DNA of 64,000 nt, from contig OY282444.1 in assembly GCA_958296125.1 (NCBI GenBank), forward strand, positions 5,092,247 through 5,156,246, read 5' to 3'. Positions 17,773 through 26,755 of this stretch are shown piece by piece. Every line of letters begins with the position of its first letter. Position 1 is the stretch's first letter. Under the pieces are notes generated by a model. That model searched no databases. It was not told where the DNA came from and worked only from the letters and a program-made list of their open reading frames with translations. Both the position numbers and the translations under genes were made by a program. This DNA is from an uncultured Poribacteria bacterium (lineage in GTDB: Bacteria; Poribacteria; WGA-4E; PCPOR2b).

Positions 17773-19070
17773 TGGGATTCTTTGTCAGAATGCGCTCTAT
17801 CTTTCAAAAAAATGACTATCGGCAGCGCAAATAGCATCACCGCACCGTTCGCATAGAAGACGGCTTTTAGTCCATAGAGGTCTCCGACGAAGCCGGCGAG
17901 ATATGGCGCAGTTGCAGAAGCGATGAAACTTAGGGTATAGTGCAGCGCATAACCTCGGCTACGGAATTGAGGCGTAAGTGTCGGGGCTGTTCCAACATAG
18001 ATTACAGAAGAGGTTCCGTTTAACATAAACCCAAACAGTGGTAGGAACAGCAGACGAACCCATCCTGACGGCACCGAAGGCAGGGCAAAGCAGCCAAGTA
18101 TCATCAATAACTCTGTGAGCAGAATAATCTTTTTGATGCCAAATTTCTGTACTGGCATCCCGCACAGCAGTTTCCCCAAAGCACCGCCGAAAAATGTCAG
18201 GGACATCAACCCACCTACAGTCCCCGCCCCACCACGGTTTTTGATGAAAAATGCCAGAAACGTCGTAACAGCGGATCGAATACCGTTATCTAAAAGTCCG
18301 AGGATTGAATAGAGTGTAAACTGGGTCGGCTGCGCGATACCCCAATCTTGAAACGTCATCCACTTTGCAGAATTGCGGTTTTGTTCTTCCATCTTCGGTG
18401 CAGGGTGTTTCCTTGTTACACCGATGTCTGCTCGAAAGAAACAGATATACAAAACAGAGGCTGCAAGCCCAATCGTTCCCAACCCCGCGCAGCTCGCGCC
18501 CCAGCCAATCCTGACGACTAGGATCCCCGCTAAAGCTGGGAAGAGCACCTTTCCAACATCGCCAAAAAAGTTCAAGGTGCTGATTGCAGGGCCCGCCTTT
18601 TCGGGTGGATAAACATTTGAGACAAGGGCGGTCCCCACTGGATGATATACCCCACCCCCTACCCCGGACGAAAAGATCAATATCAGTGCTAAAGGATAGC
18701 TGACCGCCAGAATCAACCCCATGTAACTTAGACTGAACCACGTTGTGCCTATGCCTAGGATTAATATATCTCCGAGTCGTTCTGCCAAAAGCCCGGCGGG
18801 TATCTGGGTCACGCTTATCGCTCCATGACTAGCAGTTTTAAGGAGACCGGATTGGGTGTAGGTGAGATTCAGATCTACTGCGATGAACGGAAGCAGGATG
18901 GATAGACTGGAGATGTAACCGTCGTTGATGATGTGAAGCAGACTACACCACCATAGATATTTTTTCGGTGTTGTTGGGCTCGGTTTCGGAATGCCTACCG
19001 AGTTGCGGGTTGAAACGACCGCATTCTTTTTAACTGGAGGGGTGCGTCGAAAAATAGTGGGAATTCTCAT
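17769..19070 (-). CDS. Major facilitator superfamily transporter (Fsr-like)
   Basis: A 433-residue inner-membrane protein with about twelve hydrophobic helices after a basic, proline-rich N-terminal tail of about 40 residues. The first helix region, LLHIINDGYISSLSILLPFI, is characteristic of the fosmidomycin-resistance (Fsr) branch of MFS efflux proteins, as is GVYHPVGTALVSN after helix 4. Loops contain the A-motif-like GLLAERLGD. It probably exports a small compound; the substrate is unknown. The start at 19070 lacks a clear ribosome site and could lie further in. It follows the zinc-ribbon gene by 65 bp on the same strand. Confidence 0.85.
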   Translation of the reverse strand: MRIPTIFRRTPPVKKNAVVSTRNSVGIPKPSPTTPKKYLWWCSLLHIINDGYISSLSILLPFIAVDLNLTYTQSGLLKTASHGAISVTQIPAGLLAERLGDILILGIGTTWFSLSYMGLILAVSYPLALILIFSSGVGGGVYHPVGTALVSNVYPPEKAGPAISTLNFFGDVGKVLFPALAGILVVRIGWGASCAGLGTIGLAASVLYICFFRADIGVTRKHPAPKMEEQNRNSAKWMTFQDWGIAQPTQFTLYSILGLLDNGIRSAVTTFLAFFIKNRGGAGTVGGLMSLTFFGGALGKLLCGMPVQKFGIKKIILLTELLMILGCFALPSVPSGWVRLLFLPLFGFMLNGTSSVIYVGTAPTLTPQFRSRGYALHYTLSFIASATAPYLAGFVGDLYGLKAVFYANGAVMLFALPIVIFLKDRAHSDKESH

Positions 19071-19135
19071 GGATTTTGTAATAGCGTCCGGTTGCTATTG
19101 GGGGTTCAACCTTTCGCAAGGCTAGTTGCTATGGG

Positions 19136-19426
19136 TCATGTGTCGTGTCCCGTTTTGTTCATTGGACGCGCGGAGAGGTCGGTTCGAGGGGGAGTATCCC
19201 ACGAAATATAACCACACACCGGACATCGGAGTTCTGCTTCGACAAGATTCCTAACATTTCCTGTTTTTCGCGGTTTTCGTTGAGTGCGGCACTGCGGGCA
19301 GCGGACGGAGCGTAAATCGTAGGATTCGCCTCGTCCGAAACGGACCAAGAGATAGAAGAGCCCACAAACCACCCCGACAATAACAATATAGCAAAGAATA
19401 AAGAGTAGGAAAGGAATAATTTCCAT
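19136..19426 (-). CDS. Small membrane protein with C-terminal zinc ribbon
   Basis: A 96-residue protein, starting at MEIIPFLLF. Residues 4-29 form one transmembrane helix, and the C-terminal part has two CxxC knuckles (CPQC and CPVC, about 27 residues apart) expected to bind one zinc. The ATG at 19424-19426 begins only 4 bp after the stop of the glycosidase-like gene, so translation is probably coupled; an upstream in-frame start would overlap that gene. Function is unknown; such single-helix zinc ribbons are often annotated as hypothetical. It may be expressed poorly at present because the gene before it is frameshifted. Confidence 0.65.
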   Translation of the reverse strand: MEIIPFLLFILCYIVIVGVVCGLFYLLVRFGRGESYDLRSVRCPQCRTQRKPRKTGNVRNLVEAELRCPVCGYISWDTPPRTDLSARPMNKTGHDT

Positions 19427-19430
19427 TCTC

Positions 19431-21610
19431 TCAAGCCTTCTGTAAGTGCAGCACACTCAAACCGTAAACGATTACGCTCGGGAGGGTAAAACGAATCCGC
19501 GCCCCAAGTGTTTCGTGATGCAGGACGACCGAATCTCGCTGCTCCGGATAGAGCCACTCAACCTTTTGCACCAGATAGCCAGCAGGCACTTTGCACTCCA
19601 CTTCAACCCGACCGACCGGCTGAGGCGTTTCGATGTTTGCCCCCTCATCCTGCCGGTAGTTGACCCAATGCAGCACCAAAGCCTCGTGCCCTTTAGGCAA
19701 CCAAGCGCGAACTCGGACGAACCATGGGGCATCGGTCTCTAGGTATGCTCCCCCAAGCAACCCTTCCAAATCCCTAAGAAAATCCTGCCCGAAAGGATCG
19801 TTCTCTATGAGCGGATATACGGGTAATTGTAGGTCAGCCCTTACCTCCACTGAATCAGGTTCCCATTCTCCTCTTGGGATGTAGCACACTCCCTCCAGCT
19901 TTGAACTCTTACGGCTGTCGTCCGTTTGCATTTGCCAATCTGTTAGCAGACCTTCGGGGTAGGGCTGTCCGTTAAGCTGATATTTTCCGGTTTCTCCCGT
20001 AAAGATGAGTTTCCCATTGGGATGTAGCACACTCCCTCCAGCTTTGAACTCTTACGGCTGTCGTCCGTTTGCATTTGCCAATCTGTTAGCAGACCTTCGG
20101 GGTAGGGCTGTCCGTTAAGCTGATATTTTCCGGTTTCTCCCGTAAAGATGAGTTTCCCACCTTTTTCGACGAACTGCTTGAGGTGTGCCCCCTCCTCTGG
20201 GGATAGACGTTTCACATCGGGCAAGATGAGCGTGTGATAGTTAGCGGCACACTCAAGGAGTTGTTCATCGAGAACTATGTCGAAGAGCAGGTGCCTATTC
20301 TCCAACAACCGACCAATCCGCTTGAGCGGTTCCAGACAGTCGGCTTCCTCCTCTAACTCCGCGCGGCGCGGATAGATCAATGCTATCTGTGCCCAAGGTT
20401 GGGCTGGGTGCAGAAGGGTTTCGTGGTCGGCGAGAAAACGCTGATAGCGGATAGCGGGACCGTAGTAGTCCTCCACCGAGAAATTCAGATTTTCATCATA
20501 GCCCCAATGATATGCTAGTGCTGCGCCATGATTTGCTGCAGCTTCAGCAATCGACAACCGCAAGCGGCGGAAATCATATTTGTTAATCACAAAAGGCTTG
20601 CCCCCTCCAGCCGCATAGATAAACCGAGCGGGCATTCCCATATCTGCCAAATAGCCGTGCTTGATGAAACTCATACCCTTATACCCGCCTTGGCTATACC
20701 AGATATAATCCTCATCTTTTGCCCATAACGCGCTCGGCAGGAGGCTGCGTTCGTCATGCGGTTGGAAATCGTATTTGTGATACCACTGTGCTAGCAGGAG
20801 TTCAGGCTTCAGTGAACGGCCGTGTGCAATAAATATTTCGTCTAGTGCCTCTTTGCGACGCAGGTGGGTTGCACGGTTGACGGTTAGCTGAAACCGTTGC
20901 TTCAGGTCCGCCGGACATTCTCGGCAGGGTGTCAGGAAATCTGTGACTTCAACGAGATCTCGTCTGCCAAAAATCCGTCGCAAATCTGCGCTGTCGAAGG
21001 CTTCCTGTAGCCGACCTTGCACATAATCTTGGCAATAGCGGCACCGGCAGAAGTTCTCGAAGTTATGATGCACATTGAATCCATCTATCCCCAACTCAAT
21101 GGCTTTGCTCACCATCGGTTTCAGGGTGGCAAGCCAGTGCGGATTACACATACAACCGCTATACGTCAGATACGGCCGTCCTTCGATGTCCCACCGTCGC
21201 AACGACCTATCCGCGAGTCGCTGTTGGGCATCTTCTGCGCTGACACAGGGCGCAGTCCCTAGAAGGCCCTCGGTCCAGATTCTCTCCCAAGCACCGAATA
21301 GTCCCAGTCCCTTTTCGTGGTTTCCGTAGTGCCATGCCATGCTCATCTGCCCAACAACCCGCGCGCCAGCCCCTTGGAGTTGAGGGATGATTTCTGCCGC
21401 GCAGGCAAGATTTTCGCTTACGCCAATTAGTGGCATCCCCACCCAGTGACGATTTACTTCAGGGTCATCCGCCAAACTGTAAAACATTGGACCAAAGGTT
21501 CCCACCTGCACAACCTGCAACTTCGCCCTTCTCACATGCTCAACCAGATCTAACTGTTGCGGTATGCTCCAGTGTTCAGCCATGCGATTAAACCAGAAAT
21601 TCTCTGCCAT
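19431..21610 (-). pseudogene. Glycoside-hydrolase-like protein (beta-galactosidase trimerisation-type domain), frame broken by a tandem duplication
   Basis: The start is ATG 21608-21610 behind a perfect AAGGAGGAAAC; the open frame seen upstream to 21661 is not needed. The N-terminal 400 residues look like a TIM-barrel hydrolase (FNVHHNFENFCRCRYC, WGYDENLNFSVEDYYGP). They are followed by a glutamine-amidotransferase-like domain (TLILPDVKRLSPEEGAHLK, FVEKGGKLIFTGETG) as in family-42-type beta-galactosidases. A perfect 143-bp direct tandem repeat at 19874-20159 shifts the frame, so the chain stops at 19943 while its true C-terminus continues in another frame to 19431. Removing one copy gives a single frame of 678 residues. 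The reading is therefore either a very recent mutation or an assembly error. Substrate unknown. Confidence 0.75.
19874..20159. repeat. Perfect 143-bp direct tandem duplication
   Basis: Bases 19874-20016 and 20017-20159 are identical and abut with no spacer. The unit is not a multiple of three and lies inside the glycoside-hydrolase-like gene, where it destroys the reading frame. Both copies encode the same segment (GKLIFTGETGKYQLNG onward), confirming duplication of internal coding sequence rather than insertion of foreign DNA. Confidence 0.95.
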
Positions 21611-21706
21611 GTTTCCTCCTTGATTACATTTTGGGACTGAAAGGGATTGGTGTTCAGTCAATGTGACTCACCTGAAGCCTAAGCTGCATCTTTTACTTTC
21701 TGTTGA

Positions 21707-23011
21707 TCATGCGAGTGCTTCTAACAGACGGGAGACATCTTCTTGGTTGTTAAAGACAGAAGGGGAGATTCGCATCTTGTTGCCGTAGCGCATTGCAACG
21801 TGAACACCAGCATTTCTGAGTTTCGCCATTGTTGTCGCTGGATCCGGTGCTGCAAAAGTCACAATAGGACTTTCGTTCCCCTTGGGTGTGATAGCGGGAT
21901 AGCCAATCGCGGGCAGTTCATCCATCAGGCGATCGGTGAGCGTGCGTACATGATTGCGGATGTTATGAACCCCCAACCGGAGGATGTACCTCAGACTTTC
22001 TTGTGCACAGATGGCACCTTCGTAGGACGGATAGCTGACTTCATAACAGGTGGGACCGGGGGTTGGTGTAAAGGCGAACTCTGCGCCAGCCGGATCAGGT
22101 TTTTCAACCCAAGGGGCATAATTAAAACTCAAGCCGCCGCAATGCTGAGTGGGCTTCACCACTGTTCCTTGAAGGTCCGACCGCACATAGAGGAAGCCAA
22201 ATCCCTTGACACCCATGAGCCATTTGAAGGTGGAGCACGCAGCGAAGTCGATGCCCATCGCTTGCACGTCAACCGGCACAGCCCCTACACCCTGAATAAT
22301 ATCGACATAGAGATAGGCACCATGTGCATGGGCAAGGTCGCTGATAGCTTTTACGTCCGAGAGGTAGCCGTTGACGTTGGATACCAGCGTAATGGAAACC
22401 AGTTTGGTGTTTTTATCAATCGCACGCTCCATGTCCCGATAGTCGATTTGCCAATCACGGTGTTTGACGATTCGGAGACTCTCAAAGTCGTGCTTTGTAT
22501 TAAGGACGTTACCCGGGACGGTGCACATCTCAGCACCTTCGCTGCACGGGAGCGCAGATGCCTGCTGCCGAATTTTGTAGTTGTAGAGGGACGCGGCGTA
22601 GTGCAGGTCATGGGTGACAATGTTGCCGCCGGAGAGATGTTCCTGCATGCCGTTGATCAGGTTGCTCTCTGCCTCGACAGCACTGCGGGCAAAGGCTATA
22701 TCTTCCGGGCGGGCGTTGATAAGTTTGGCAAAGAGATGCTTCGATTCGTCCCGGGATGCCGCCCACGGGGGCCACCACGGCTCGCCAACCTCGTGTGTGA
22801 CCCAGTCGATATAGCGGTGCAGGGCTGCGGCCGAGTGAACACTGAACGGGTGTGATGAGGCGTTATCAAAGTATGCAGCTGTCTTTGCCCGTGGAAAGTC
22901 GTTGCGGACTGCGTCAAAGTCGGGCGTTCCATCCGTAGACGTGACAGCGGTCGTTTGCTCGTTCGCTGGGTGAGCGATGGCATGACGAGGAGGAGCTTGG
23001 TGAGGGTTCAT
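21707..23011 (-). CDS. Class V aminotransferase family PLP enzyme (cysteine-desulfurase-like)
   Basis: A 434-residue fold-type I PLP enzyme. AAYFDNASSHPFS near the N-terminus, the cofactor Asp in YLYVDIIQGVGAVPVDV, and the Schiff-base Lys263 in CSTFKWLMGVKGFGFLYV mark the class V group (NifS, kynureninase, isopenicillin-N-epimerase-like). The C-terminal domain ends with VHVAMRYGNKMRISPSVFN, which contains the usual substrate-binding Arg region. No active-site Cys loop typical of true cysteine desulfurases could be identified, so an epimerase- or lyase-type reaction on an amino acid is as likely. GGAG lies before the ATG. It is 96 bp upstream of the glycosidase-like gene on the same strand. 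Confidence 0.88.
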   Translation of the reverse strand: MNPHQAPPRHAIAHPANEQTTAVTSTDGTPDFDAVRNDFPRAKTAAYFDNASSHPFSVHSAAALHRYIDWVTHEVGEPWWPPWAASRDESKHLFAKLINARPEDIAFARSAVEAESNLINGMQEHLSGGNIVTHDLHYAASLYNYKIRQQASALPCSEGAEMCTVPGNVLNTKHDFESLRIVKHRDWQIDYRDMERAIDKNTKLVSITLVSNVNGYLSDVKAISDLAHAHGAYLYVDIIQGVGAVPVDVQAMGIDFAACSTFKWLMGVKGFGFLYVRSDLQGTVVKPTQHCGGLSFNYAPWVEKPDPAGAEFAFTPTPGPTCYEVSYPSYEGAICAQESLRYILRLGVHNIRNHVRTLTDRLMDELPAIGYPAITPKGNESPIVTFAAPDPATTMAKLRNAGVHVAMRYGNKMRISPSVFNNQEDVSRLLEALA

Positions 23012-23268
23012 GATGGATCTCCAACGCTGGGTTGAGGAGGTTCATGTGTCAATTATTCAAATGTATCAGTAACTCTAAAATTTACCATAAATGAAACTCG
23101 CGTCAGGGACAAAAATTCACGGGTACTCAGTTTTTGGACTTGATACTAGCACACGTGCCCGAAAAACGAGGTTTCTGTGCTGAAGTCTCCACGATTATCG
23201 TATCAGTGTTTCATCGATTTTGCAACAAAAATGTAATCAATTTGTCATTCCATTGTTTTATGAAAGAG

Positions 23269-23277
23269 TGGTATAAT
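23269..23277 (+). promoter_or_regulatory. Extended -10 promoter for the amidohydrolase gene
   Basis: TGGTATAAT at 23269-23277 is a perfect extended -10 element (TGn plus TATAAT); no good -35 hexamer stands 17 bp upstream, which such promoters do not need. Transcription would begin near 23284, roughly 100 nt before ATG 23382. The rest of the 370-bp gap (23012-23381) is AT-rich and shows no gene. Confidence 0.55.
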
Positions 23278-23381
23278 AACGCAAATTACCACCTTCCGCA
23301 CCGCTGATGCTTTGGAGGGTTCGGCTTTTCGCCAAGCTGGTGTTGATTCGTCGTAGAAAACTCGGTATACGAGGTGCCTTT

Positions 23382-24407
23382 ATGCCATTCGGAGGCAATG
23401 ACTGGCTTGCTTTAACCCCGGAACCGACCTTGGAACCGGAGATTCCTATTTGTGACCCCCATCACCACTTCTGGGACTTTCGGACGGAGCGCGTTCCTTA
23501 CCAACGGTATCTGCTTCACGAGCTAGCCGCTGACGTGAACAGCGGTCACAACGTGCGCTCCACTGTGTTTGTTGAGGCAAGAGCGATGTACCGCTCCGAC
23601 GGACCGGAGCCGATGCGTCCTGTGGGTGAAGTCGAATTTGTGCAAGGGTTAGCAGCCGCCAGCGCGAGCGGGCTATACGGACCCTGCCGGGCTGCGGCTG
23701 CCATTGTCGGGCACGCCAACCTGAACCTAGGAGATCGGGTTGAACCGATACTTCAAGCGTTGCAGGCAGCCAGTCCCAACCGATTTCGCGGTATCCGCCA
23801 CGCCGTAACTTGGGACCCGCATCCAGAGGTGGAAAATACGACCGCTCACAAAATGGAGAGGCAGTTGGCTAGTGACGATTTCCGCGCTGGTGCACAGGTG
23901 CTGGCACGTATGGGGTTGTCGCTAGAGGCTTGGTTGTATTTCCCGCAGCTGCCCGAATTGGCAGATTTCGCCAAAGCACTGCCTGACTTGACCATTATTC
24001 TCAACCATATCGGCGGCTTACTGCGGGTAGGTCCTTATGCCAACCGGGACGACGAGGTACTCGCCACTTGGCGGAGCGGTATCGCTGCCGTCGCAGAATG
24101 CCCCAATGTCAACGTCAAACTGGGGGGGATCGGGATGCCCCGCACCGGTTTTGACTGGCACGCCCGAACAACACCCGCCGGTTCGGAAGAACTCGCATCG
24201 GATATGGCACCCTTGATGAATTATTGCATTGAACAGTTTGGCCCCGACCGGTGTATGTTTGAGAGCAATTTCCCGGTGGATAAGGTATCATATTCCTACA
24301 ACGTGATGTATAATGCTTTCAAACGGTTGTCATCGGGCTATTCGGTTGCCGAGCGCGCTGCTATGTTTCATGATACCGCCGCTCGCGTATATCGGATAGA
24401 GCTTTAA
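23382..24407 (+). CDS. Amidohydrolase family 2 protein (TIM-barrel lactonase/decarboxylase type)
   Basis: A 341-residue metal-dependent hydrolase of the amidohydrolase-2 group. CDPHHHFWDF near the N-terminus holds the HxH ligands, FVEARAMY and GIRHAVTWDPHPE follow, ILNHIGG has the next His, and ESNFPVDK near the C-terminus has the catalytic Asp. This pattern is shared by 2-pyrone-4,6-dicarboxylate lactonase, L-fucono- and L-rhamnono-lactonases. ATG 23382 is chosen over upstream codons because GAGGTG lies before it and the conserved part begins directly after. An IlvD/Edd-type sugar-acid dehydratase follows 50 bp later. A lactonase followed by a dehydratase is a usual order for non-phosphorylative sugar oxidation, so a sugar lactone is the likely substrate. 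Confidence 0.88.
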   Translation: MPFGGNDWLALTPEPTLEPEIPICDPHHHFWDFRTERVPYQRYLLHELAADVNSGHNVRSTVFVEARAMYRSDGPEPMRPVGEVEFVQGLAAASASGLYGPCRAAAAIVGHANLNLGDRVEPILQALQAASPNRFRGIRHAVTWDPHPEVENTTAHKMERQLASDDFRAGAQVLARMGLSLEAWLYFPQLPELADFAKALPDLTIILNHIGGLLRVGPYANRDDEVLATWRSGIAAVAECPNVNVKLGGIGMPRTGFDWHARTTPAGSEELASDMAPLMNYCIEQFGPDRCMFESNFPVDKVSYSYNVMYNAFKRLSSGYSVAERAAMFHDTAARVYRIEL

Positions 24408-24414
24408 CGCGCTT

Positions 24415-24441
24415 TTTACACACACTTTTCGGTGTTGTAAA
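24415..24441. other. Imperfect hairpin between the amidohydrolase and dehydratase genes
   Basis: TTTACACACAC can pair with GTGTTGTAAA across a TTTTCG loop. No T-run follows, so it is not a clear terminator; it may stabilise the upstream message or attenuate the downstream gene. Confidence 0.3.
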
Positions 24442-24457
24442 GGATCGGTATGAGGAT

Positions 24458-26155
24458 ATGATGCAAACAAAAAATCCATCAGGCATCAAAAGCGGCTTGA
24501 CAAACTACGGAGATCCGGAGTTCAGCGTCTACATCCGTAAGGCGTTTGCGAAAGCGATGGGGTATTCGGATGAGGAGTTGGAACGTCCGATTGTCGGCAT
24601 CATCAATACCTTCAGCGGTTTCAATAGCTGCCATCACAATTTTGGTGACCTAATCGAAGCGGTAAAGCGGGGGGTGCTGTCTCACGGTGGGCTTCCGATT
24701 GAATTCCCAACAATTTCGCTTGGAGAGATGTTCACGGCACCTACGACCATGATGTTCCGCAACCTAATGGCAATGGACACGGAGGAAATGATCCGAGCTC
24801 AGCCGATGGATGGTGTTGTCCTGTTAGGTGGATGTGACAAAACCGTTCCCGCCCAACTGATGGGGGCTGTGAGTGCAGACTGTCCGGCGATTTGTCTAGT
24901 TGCGGGTCCGATGATCACCGGGGATTATCAAGGTGAACGCCTTGGAGCTTGCACCGATTGCCGCCGATTCTGGGGTGAGTATCGCGCTGGACGTTTGGAC
25001 GGGGACGAGGTGGATGAGATTGGGGGCCGGTTGTGCTCCAGCACGGGGACTTGTATGGTGATGGGCACCGCCAGCACGATGGCAGCGTTGGCAGAGGCAC
25101 TTGGACTGATGTTACCCGGTGGAGCTGCCATCCCCGCGGTGATGTCGGAACGGCGGCGGCATGCAGAGGCAACGGGCAGAACGATTGTCTCGATGATCCA
25201 GAACGATCTCCGTCCGTCGAAGATTTTGACGCAACAATCCTTCGAGAATGCAATCCGCGTCCTCATGGCAATTGGTGGTTCGACAAATGGGGTCATCCAC
25301 TTGACAGCGATTGCGCGGCGCCTTGGCATCCGCCTCGACCTCGCCGACTTTGATCGGATCAGCGATGAAACCCCTGTCTTGGTGAATCTCAAGCCGAGCG
25401 GTAATTATTATATGGAAGACCTCTTTAAGGTAGGTGGGGTGCCGGTTGCGATGAAGGCTCTCGAAGATATTCTCCATCGAGATGCACAGACGGTGTTGGG
25501 GAGCACCATCGGAGAAAATCTCACAGCAGTGCCGCATCCGCCGGCGTGGCAGGATGTCATCAAGCCCAGAACGACACCGCTGTTTGAATCCGGAACGCTT
25601 GCCAGTCTTTTTGGGAACTTAGCTCCACAGGGAGCGGTGATTAAGCGTTCGGCCGCTTCGCCACATCTGCTGACGCATCGGGGCCCAGCAGTTGTTTTTA
25701 AGTCGCTGGAAGACCTGCACAACCGCATTGATGATCCCAATTTACCCGTTACCAAAGATCATGTCATCGTCCTCCAGAACGCGGGCCCGATCGGCGGACC
25801 GGGGATGCCGGAAGCAGGTTATCTCCCAATTCCGAAGAAGCTCTTGCGGGCTGGCGTTAAAGACATGGTTCGTATCTCCGACGCTCGGATGAGTGGAACG
25901 GCATTCGGCACGATTGTGCTTCACATTGCCCCCGAAGCGGCTGTCGGGGGCCCTTTGGCGTTGGTAGAGGAGGGTGATCTGATTGAGTTGGATGTCCCGA
26001 ACAAACGGTTGGAATTGTTGGTGGGCGAGGCGGTATTGGCAAAGCGGAGGGAGCAGCTGGTCCTTCCTGAACCGCACTTCCAACGAGGCTACGGGTTGCT
26101 ATACACCCAGCACATTGAGCAGGCGCATTTAGGTTGTGACTTTGATTTCCTTTAA
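24458..26155 (+). CDS. IlvD/Edd family dehydratase, closest in pattern to sugar-acid (L-arabinonate-type) dehydratases
   Basis: A 565-residue Fe-S dehydratase. Three cluster cysteines are visible: NSCHHNF, GGCDKTVPAQLMG and STGTCMVMGTASTM. PGGAAIPAV and the C-terminal SDARMSGTAFGTIVLHIAPE, with the conserved catalytic Ser region, complete the family. Wording such as NTFSGFNSCH, FPTISLGEMF, AMDTEEMIRAQPMD and GACTDCRRFWGEYRAG follows the arabinonate/sugar-acid branch rather than branched-chain dihydroxy-acid dehydratase. It removes water from an aldonic acid to give a 2-keto-3-deoxy acid. It follows a lactonase-like amidohydrolase. The start may be ATG 24458 or 24461; GAGG favours the second. 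Confidence 0.9.
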   Translation: MMQTKNPSGIKSGLTNYGDPEFSVYIRKAFAKAMGYSDEELERPIVGIINTFSGFNSCHHNFGDLIEAVKRGVLSHGGLPIEFPTISLGEMFTAPTTMMFRNLMAMDTEEMIRAQPMDGVVLLGGCDKTVPAQLMGAVSADCPAICLVAGPMITGDYQGERLGACTDCRRFWGEYRAGRLDGDEVDEIGGRLCSSTGTCMVMGTASTMAALAEALGLMLPGGAAIPAVMSERRRHAEATGRTIVSMIQNDLRPSKILTQQSFENAIRVLMAIGGSTNGVIHLTAIARRLGIRLDLADFDRISDETPVLVNLKPSGNYYMEDLFKVGGVPVAMKALEDILHRDAQTVLGSTIGENLTAVPHPPAWQDVIKPRTTPLFESGTLASLFGNLAPQGAVIKRSAASPHLLTHRGPAVVFKSLEDLHNRIDDPNLPVTKDHVIVLQNAGPIGGPGMPEAGYLPIPKKLLRAGVKDMVRISDARMSGTAFGTIVLHIAPEAAVGGPLALVEEGDLIELDVPNKRLELLVGEAVLAKRREQLVLPEPHFQRGYGLLYTQHIEQAHLGCDFDFL

Positions 26156-26268
26156 TTATACCTTCGTTCTGATTCAGATTTGGGTGGCGGAATGTGCCAA
26201 TGCCACAACCAATTCTGTCGCAACGCCAATCAGGTCAGTGAAGCCCCTCCGTTCCGAGAATCTTTGAC

Positions 26269-26469
26269 CTATTGTTGTCTGGTGTGAAAAGTGCGAATTT
26301 TATTTTTCCGTTGCCGTTTTAGCTCTAAACGGCGGCGTTTTGCGCTCGGCTTCTCATAGAAGCTACGCCGTCTGATTTCCGTGACGATACCCGCCTTGCC
26401 GCATATCTTCTTGAAGCGGGCAAGTGCTCTATCAAGTGTTTCGTCCGGTTCAACTCTGACATGAATCAT
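26269..26469 (-). CDS. rpsU: 30S ribosomal protein S21
   Basis: A 66-residue basic protein matching bS21: IHVRVEPDETLDRALARFKK, then EIRRRSFYEKPSAKRRR and a Lys/Arg-rich tail. S21 binds the small subunit near the anti-Shine-Dalgarno end of 16S rRNA and assists initiation. A GGGGGG stretch lies upstream of the ATG. It is monocistronic and faces the IlvD/Edd gene. Its promoter at 26614-26642 predicts an unusually long leader of about 138 nt, which could carry autoregulation. Confidence 0.95.
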   Translation of the reverse strand: MIHVRVEPDETLDRALARFKKICGKAGIVTEIRRRSFYEKPSAKRRRLELKRQRKNKIRTFHTRQQ

Positions 26470-26613
26470 TATATCAAACCTACCCCCCTTTCAGTTCTTG
26501 GGATTTTAGCAACCCGTGACAGGTTGTGCAGAAAGTGTAGCGCGGATAATCATGAATAAGGCGTGAAGTAGTGCGATACCTGCATAGATGCTGATGAAAT
26601 AAAAGGTCGCTCT

Positions 26614-26642
26614 ATTATACCAATTTATACCCTTATTCTCAA
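26614..26642 (-). promoter_or_regulatory. Strong sigma-70 promoter of rpsU
   Basis: On the minus strand TTGAGA (26642-26637) and TATAAT (26619-26614) are 17 bp apart, with TGG directly before the -10 as an extended element. This is close to the ideal vegetative promoter, as expected for a ribosomal protein. The start site would be near 26607. Confidence 0.7.
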
Positions 26643-26755
26643 CAGAAAATTTTGATACAGGCGATATTAATTTCAAAATTTAAGACAGGATGCCATTTTG
26701 CGACACGAATACGGTTTCCTACTTTGTAGATTGCCTGATTATTGAGGAGGACAAC

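Noticed and set aside
21743..22855. 370-codon plus-strand frame
   Set aside because: It lies wholly antisense to the class V aminotransferase, which has intact cofactor motifs and a ribosome site; the shadow matches nothing.
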